Part shown: positions 60,513 to 64,000 of the stretch, piece after piece | Numbering within the stretch: position 1 is the first letter of the stretch | How the letters are laid out: every line of letters begins with the position of its first letter | Source: UBA7985 sp965658725 | Lineage (GTDB): Bacteria; Pseudomonadota; Alphaproteobacteria; UBA7985 | NCBI GenBank assembly: GCA_965658725.1 | Contig: CBFHUI010000004.1 | Coordinates: 3,034-67,033 of the forward strand | DNA: 64,000 nt | Reading direction: 5' to 3' | Position numbers and translations under genes: made by a program | Notes under the pieces: model-generated | What the model was told of the DNA's origin: nothing | Database searches by the model: none | Seen by the model: only the letters and a program-made list of their open reading frames with translations

Positions 60513-61799
60513 CTAGCGGTAGAACCGTGCGACCAATTCGACGTGACCGGTGAACAAAAATTGATCCAGCGGGGCGACCCATTCGAGCTGATAGCCCCCT
60601 TCGCGCAAAATCCGGGCATCGCGGGCGAAGGTTGAGGGGTTGCAACTTACGGCGACGACCGTGGCCGGACCCGCATCGGCGAGGGCCTCGGTCTGCGCTT
60701 TGGCTCCGGCGCGGGGCGGGTCGATGACCACGGCCTGAACCTTTTTGAGCGCAGCACCGGTCAGGGGCCAGTTGGCCAGATCGCGGGTCGCCGCGTGCAC
60801 GTCCAGCCCTGCTGCCTTGGCGGCTGTTTTCAAAGCCTCGATGGCAGCGGACGCGCCCTCATAGGCCTCAACGGTGTGGCCGCGCTCGGCGAGCGGCAGG
60901 GCAAAAGTGCCGTGTCCGGAATAAAGGTCCATGACCCGTCTCGCTTCGTCCGGGATCGCGGCGAGGACAAGGCTCTGCAGGATGGTCTGCCCGTCCTCGG
61001 ACGGCTGAAGAAACGCACGCTGGGGCAAGGCTACCTGCGCCGAACCCAACTGCACCAGCGGCGCAGAGCGCTCGGCGATGGGGAGGTCGTTGTGCGTCAG
61101 CCGCGCCCAGCCTGCTTCTGCTGCCAGTTGCGCAAGCCGGTCCTGAGTCTCAAAGCCCTCTCGCATTCCACCTGACAGCGCGATGTCGAGGCCGTTGCTG
61201 GCCTCAGTGATATGCACGCGCAGGCCTTCGCGGTCTTCGATCAGTCCGTCGAGCCCCGTGCAGAGCAGGGGTAGGGCGTCGAGCAGGGCGGGGCGCAGGA
61301 CCATGCAAGTCTCGACCACTTCCACCCAGTGCGAGGAGCGGCGGCGAAAGCCGATCTGCACAGGCTTGCCCATGGGCTGGAGCGCTATGAACTCCGCGCG
61401 TCGCCGTGTGCCAGCCTCGACAGCTTCGAGCGGCAGGACCAGCGCGGGGTCATAGCCCGCCCGGCTCACGGCGTCTTCGACGCGGGTCAGTTTCCAGTCG
61501 TGCTGAGCGCTGAGGCTCCAGTGCTGCAACTGACAACCGCCACAGGCTCCAAAGTGCGGACAGGGCGGTTCCGTGCGGTCGGGGCCTTCGCTGAGCAGTT
61601 CAAGGATCTCGGACTGTGTGCCTGACGCGGACTTGGCCGTGGTCTGCACCAGCACTTCGTCCCCCGGCACGGTCAGCGGTACGAAAACCGGGCCTTCGAC
61701 GCCGGGTTGCGGCGCGAGGATGCCGTCGCCGCGTCCGCCGATACTCTCGATTTTGCCTTGGAGCTGCTTGCCCCCGCCCTTGCGCTGCTTGCGTCTCAT
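60513..61799 (-). CDS. Iron-sulphur SAM-dependent RNA (uracil-5-)-methyltransferase, RlmD-like
   Basis: This 428-residue protein has an N-terminal TRAM-like strand (~10-65: KIESIGGRGDGI, VFVPLTVPGDEV), an iron-sulphur motif CPHFGACGGCQLQH, SAM site MDLYSGHGTFALPLA, VIDPPRAGAK, and the catalytic CNPSTFARDARIL. It probably methylates uracil in 23S rRNA or tRNA. The exact position is uncertain. It overlaps tlyA by four bases. Confidence 0.88.
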   Translation of the reverse strand: MRRKQRKGGGKQLQGKIESIGGRGDGILAPQPGVEGPVFVPLTVPGDEVLVQTTAKSASGTQSEILELLSEGPDRTEPPCPHFGACGGCQLQHWSLSAQHDWKLTRVEDAVSRAGYDPALVLPLEAVEAGTRRRAEFIALQPMGKPVQIGFRRRSSHWVEVVETCMVLRPALLDALPLLCTGLDGLIEDREGLRVHITEASNGLDIALSGGMREGFETQDRLAQLAAEAGWARLTHNDLPIAERSAPLVQLGSAQVALPQRAFLQPSEDGQTILQSLVLAAIPDEARRVMDLYSGHGTFALPLAERGHTVEAYEGASAAIEALKTAAKAAGLDVHAATRDLANWPLTGAALKKVQAVVIDPPRAGAKAQTEALADAGPATVVAVSCNPSTFARDARILREGGYQLEWVAPLDQFLFTGHVELVARFYR

Positions 61800-62521
61800 T
61801 GCCGTACCAGATGGATCAAATATTCGCGGTTGCCGTCTCCGCCTTCGATGGGGCTATCGCCATTCCAAGCGATGGTCCAGTCCGCATGCGCGTCAGCCAG
61901 CCACGCGCGGACAAGGTCAAGCGCGGCGGCGGGGTCTTTGGCGACACCGTCCTTTTGCAGGCCGTCGCGCCCGACTTCGAACTGTGGCTTGACCAAAATC
62001 AGCGCCTGCGCCTGCTGTGGGAGAAAGCGTAGGGCGGGATCGAGGGCCTTGGTCACAGAGATAAACGACACGTCGGAGACCAGATGCGTCACCCCATGCT
62101 CAGCCAGCAATTCCGCCCCCAAATCGCGGGCGTTGAAGCCGTCGAGCGCGTGCAAGCGCGGGTGGGAGCGCAAGCTTGGGTGCAGCTGGTCGTGTCCAAC
62201 GTCCAGCGCCACAACGTGACGGGCGCCGCGGTCCAGCAGCACTTGAGAAAACCCGCCCGTTGATGCGCCGATGTCGATGCAGGAGCGGTCAGTGGGATCA
62301 AAGCCGGGGCACCGTTTCAGCGCTTCAACCAGCTTGAGCGCTGCGCGAGACACCCACGGGTGATCGTCGATTTCCAACCGGTCAAAGGCTTCTGTGCTGA
62401 TCTTGTCGCTGGGCTTGAGCGGGCGACCGTCGAGGGTGATTTTGCCGCGCTTGAGTAAATCCGCAGCGCGGGACCGGCTCGACACGCGGCCTGCCGCAAC
62501 AAGGCGCGCGTCCAGACGCAT
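61796..62521 (-). CDS. tlyA: TlyA-family rRNA 2'-O-methyltransferase
   Basis: This 241-residue protein has an S4 RNA-binding domain (~1-60: RLDARLVAAGRVSSRSRAADLL) and an FtsJ-like methyltransferase domain with DIGASTGGFSQVLLDRGA and the K-D-K-E set (ALKLVE, VSDVSFIS, LVKPQFE, SPIEGGDGN). It is placed immediately after dxs with a four-base spacer, the usual order in alphaproteobacteria. Confidence 0.94.
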   Translation of the reverse strand: MRLDARLVAAGRVSSRSRAADLLKRGKITLDGRPLKPSDKISTEAFDRLEIDDHPWVSRAALKLVEALKRCPGFDPTDRSCIDIGASTGGFSQVLLDRGARHVVALDVGHDQLHPSLRSHPRLHALDGFNARDLGAELLAEHGVTHLVSDVSFISVTKALDPALRFLPQQAQALILVKPQFEVGRDGLQKDGVAKDPAAALDLVRAWLADAHADWTIAWNGDSPIEGGDGNREYLIHLVRQ

Positions 62522-62525
62522 GCGC

Positions 62526-64000
62526 CTAGGCCGACAGCGCCGAAATCGTCAGCACGGCTTCAGCCTCGTCCATACCCAGCAGTTGCAACGCCTTGCAGGC
62601 GATAGACGCACTGTCCAGCCCGGCGGCGGCGAGCTGGTCGGCGGGGCTCATGTGGTCGATGAAGGCGTCTGGCATGGTCAGGGTGCGGATCTTTACGCCC
62701 CGGTCCAGATGCCCGGCCTCGGCCAGATGCGTCAGCACAGCCGCGCCAAAACCGCCCGAAGAGCCTTCCTCGATGGTCAGGAGGGCGTCGTGACTGGCCA
62801 CGGTTTCGTCGATCAGTGCCGTATCGAGCGGCTTGGCAAAGCGGGCGTCAATGACGGTGGGGTTGAAGCCCTTGGCCGCCAAAGTCTCAGCCGCGGCGAG
62901 CGTGTCTTTGAGCCGTGCGCCGTAAGACAGCAGGGCGATGGCCGAACCCTTGCGCACCACGCGCCCCTTGCCTATTTCCAGCGGCACGCCGCTCTCCGGC
63001 AGGTCCACGCCCACGCCATCACCGCGTGGGAAGCGGTAGGCGAATGGCCCGGCATCGTAGGCCGCAGCGGTGGCCGTCATGTGCATCAGCTCTGCCTCGT
63101 CCGCCGGTGCGGCAACCACCATACCGGGGATGGTGAGCAGGTAGGAGATGTCATAGGCCCCGTGGTGAGTCTGACCGTCTGCCCCCACAAACCCGGCGCG
63201 GTCGAGGACAAAGCGCACGGGCAGGCCTTGGATGGCTACGTCATGGATCAACTGGTCATAGGCGCGCTGCAGGAAGGTCGAGTAGATCGCCACAAAGGGC
63301 TTCATCCCTTCACAGGCCAGCCCCGCCGCAAAGGTGACGGCGTGCTGCTCGGCGATACCCACGTCGTGGGTGCGCTCTGGGAAGCGGGTGCCAAAGGTGT
63401 CCAGGCCCGTGCCGGACGGCATGGCGGCGGTGATTGCAGCGATGCGCTCGTCACGCTCCGCTTCGCGGATCAGTGCGTCTGCAAACACGCGAGTGTAGCT
63501 CGGCGCGTTGGACGGCGGCTTGGATTGCTTGCCAGAGACCACGTCGAACTTGGCGACGCCGTGGTACTTGTCTGCTGCGGCTTCGGCGGGCGCGTAGCCC
63601 TTGCCCTTTTGCGTGACCACGTGGACCAGGAACGGCCCGGCCCCGTTCTCGCTCGCTTTCCGCACGTTCTCGAGCACGGGCAGCAAGTGTTCAAGATTAT
63701 GACCGTCGATCGGGCCGATGTAGTAGAAGCCCAGCTCCTCGAACATCGTACCGCCGGTTGCATAGGTGCGCGCAAACCCTTCCGCGCGCTTCGCAGCGGT
63801 TTGCAGAGGGCGCGGAAAGACTTCGGCGATGGTCTTGGCGATGTCGCGCAAGCCCTGATAGGCACGGCTGGTTGACAGCCGGGAGAGGTACGCGGACATG
63901 GCGCCCACGGGCGGCGCAATGCTCATCTCGTTGTCATTGAGGATTACGGTCAGCCGACCCTTGCCAACCTCGGCATTATTCATGGCTTCGTAGGCCATGC
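62526..64000 (-). CDS. dxs: 1-deoxy-D-xylulose-5-phosphate synthase, C-terminal part
   Basis: The open frame reaches the right edge, so the N-terminal ~150 residues of this ~640-residue enzyme are outside. It forms DXP from pyruvate and glyceraldehyde-3-phosphate with thiamine diphosphate for isoprenoid synthesis. Visible are LNDNEMSIAPPVGA, YIGPIDGHNLEHLL, VTQKGKGYAPAE, DVGIAEQHAVTFAAGLA, FVLDRAGFVGADGQTHHGAYD, and the C-terminal transketolase domain ending ISALSA. Confidence 0.96.
   Translation of the reverse strand, partial: MAYEAMNNAEVGKGRLTVILNDNEMSIAPPVGAMSAYLSRLSTSRAYQGLRDIAKTIAEVFPRPLQTAAKRAEGFARTYATGGTMFEELGFYYIGPIDGHNLEHLLPVLENVRKASENGAGPFLVHVVTQKGKGYAPAEAAADKYHGVAKFDVVSGKQSKPPSNAPSYTRVFADALIREAERDERIAAITAAMPSGTGLDTFGTRFPERTHDVGIAEQHAVTFAAGLACEGMKPFVAIYSTFLQRAYDQLIHDVAIQGLPVRFVLDRAGFVGADGQTHHGAYDISYLLTIPGMVVAAPADEAELMHMTATAAAYDAGPFAYRFPRGDGVGVDLPESGVPLEIGKGRVVRKGSAIALLSYGARLKDTLAAAETLAAKGFNPTVIDARFAKPLDTALIDETVASHDALLTIEEGSSGGFGAAVLTHLAEAGHLDRGVKIRTLTMPDAFIDHMSPADQLAAAGLDSASIACKALQLLGMDEAEAVLTISALSA

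Noticed and set aside
62394..63875. 493-codon + strand frame opposite dxs
   Set aside because: Antisense shadow of dxs.

Overview
The window reads as a chromosomal segment of a GC-rich alphaproteobacterium. Supporting signs are a class I lysyl-tRNA synthetase, a MucR/Ros-type regulator, the bolA / J-protein / cobS / cobT order, the miaB-phoH-ybeY-corC-lnt-XRE cluster leading to trmB and rimP-nusA-ylxR-infB, and the dxs-tlyA-RNA methyltransferase order. A Rhodospirillales-like or related marine lineage fits the gene orders, but that is inference. Coding density is high, mostly core metabolism and translation. I see no tRNA or rRNA genes, prophage, insertion sequences or CRISPR arrays, and no gene-free stretch over about 300 bases except 59256-59579, which holds a terminator and a DnaA box.

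Layout: 1-7.5 kb holds the end of atpC, a secreted serine hydrolase, a MAPEG protein, a DMT exporter, a bacterial voltage-gated sodium channel, two small proteins (DUF2306, TerB-like) and a DinG-like helicase. 7.6-11.5 kb is lysK, a DUF952 gene and a pyrD fused in frame to a HAD phosphatase-like domain. 11.6-15.8 kb holds a 913-residue membrane-anchored coiled-coil protein resembling the polarity factor TipN in architecture, and two related secreted KTGYA-repeat proteins. 16-24 kb holds gpsA, an Atm1-type ABC exporter, rpmB, a compact queuosine operon (transporter-queA-tgt-queG) and a phytase-like esterase. 24-40 kb is a long leftward block: tsaB-rimI-mucR-miaB-phoH-ybeY-corC-lnt-XRE-trmB and rimP-nusA-ylxR-infB. 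40-51 kb holds nfu, lolA with a possible leader peptide, a C26 amidohydrolase, xthA, an OmpR-type regulator, a PLP-binding protein, accA, xerD, aroK, aroB, a CNNM/CorC protein and DUF2889. 51-64 kb holds an RHH protein, bolA, a J-protein, cobS-cobT, an MFS transporter, rbfA, a PIN protein, an NtrC-type regulator, a BI-1 protein, an RNA methyltransferase, tlyA and the 3' two thirds of dxs.

No clearly new defence or biosynthetic system is visible. The best leads are the PyrD-HAD fusion, the paired secreted KTGYA proteins (one with an in-frame stop in its presumed signal peptide), the TipN-like coiled-coil protein, and three places where a Shine-Dalgarno-bearing mini-ORF ends at or just before a gene whose own start lacks a good ribosome binding site (lolA, gpsA, the 14.5-15.0 kb KTGYA gene).
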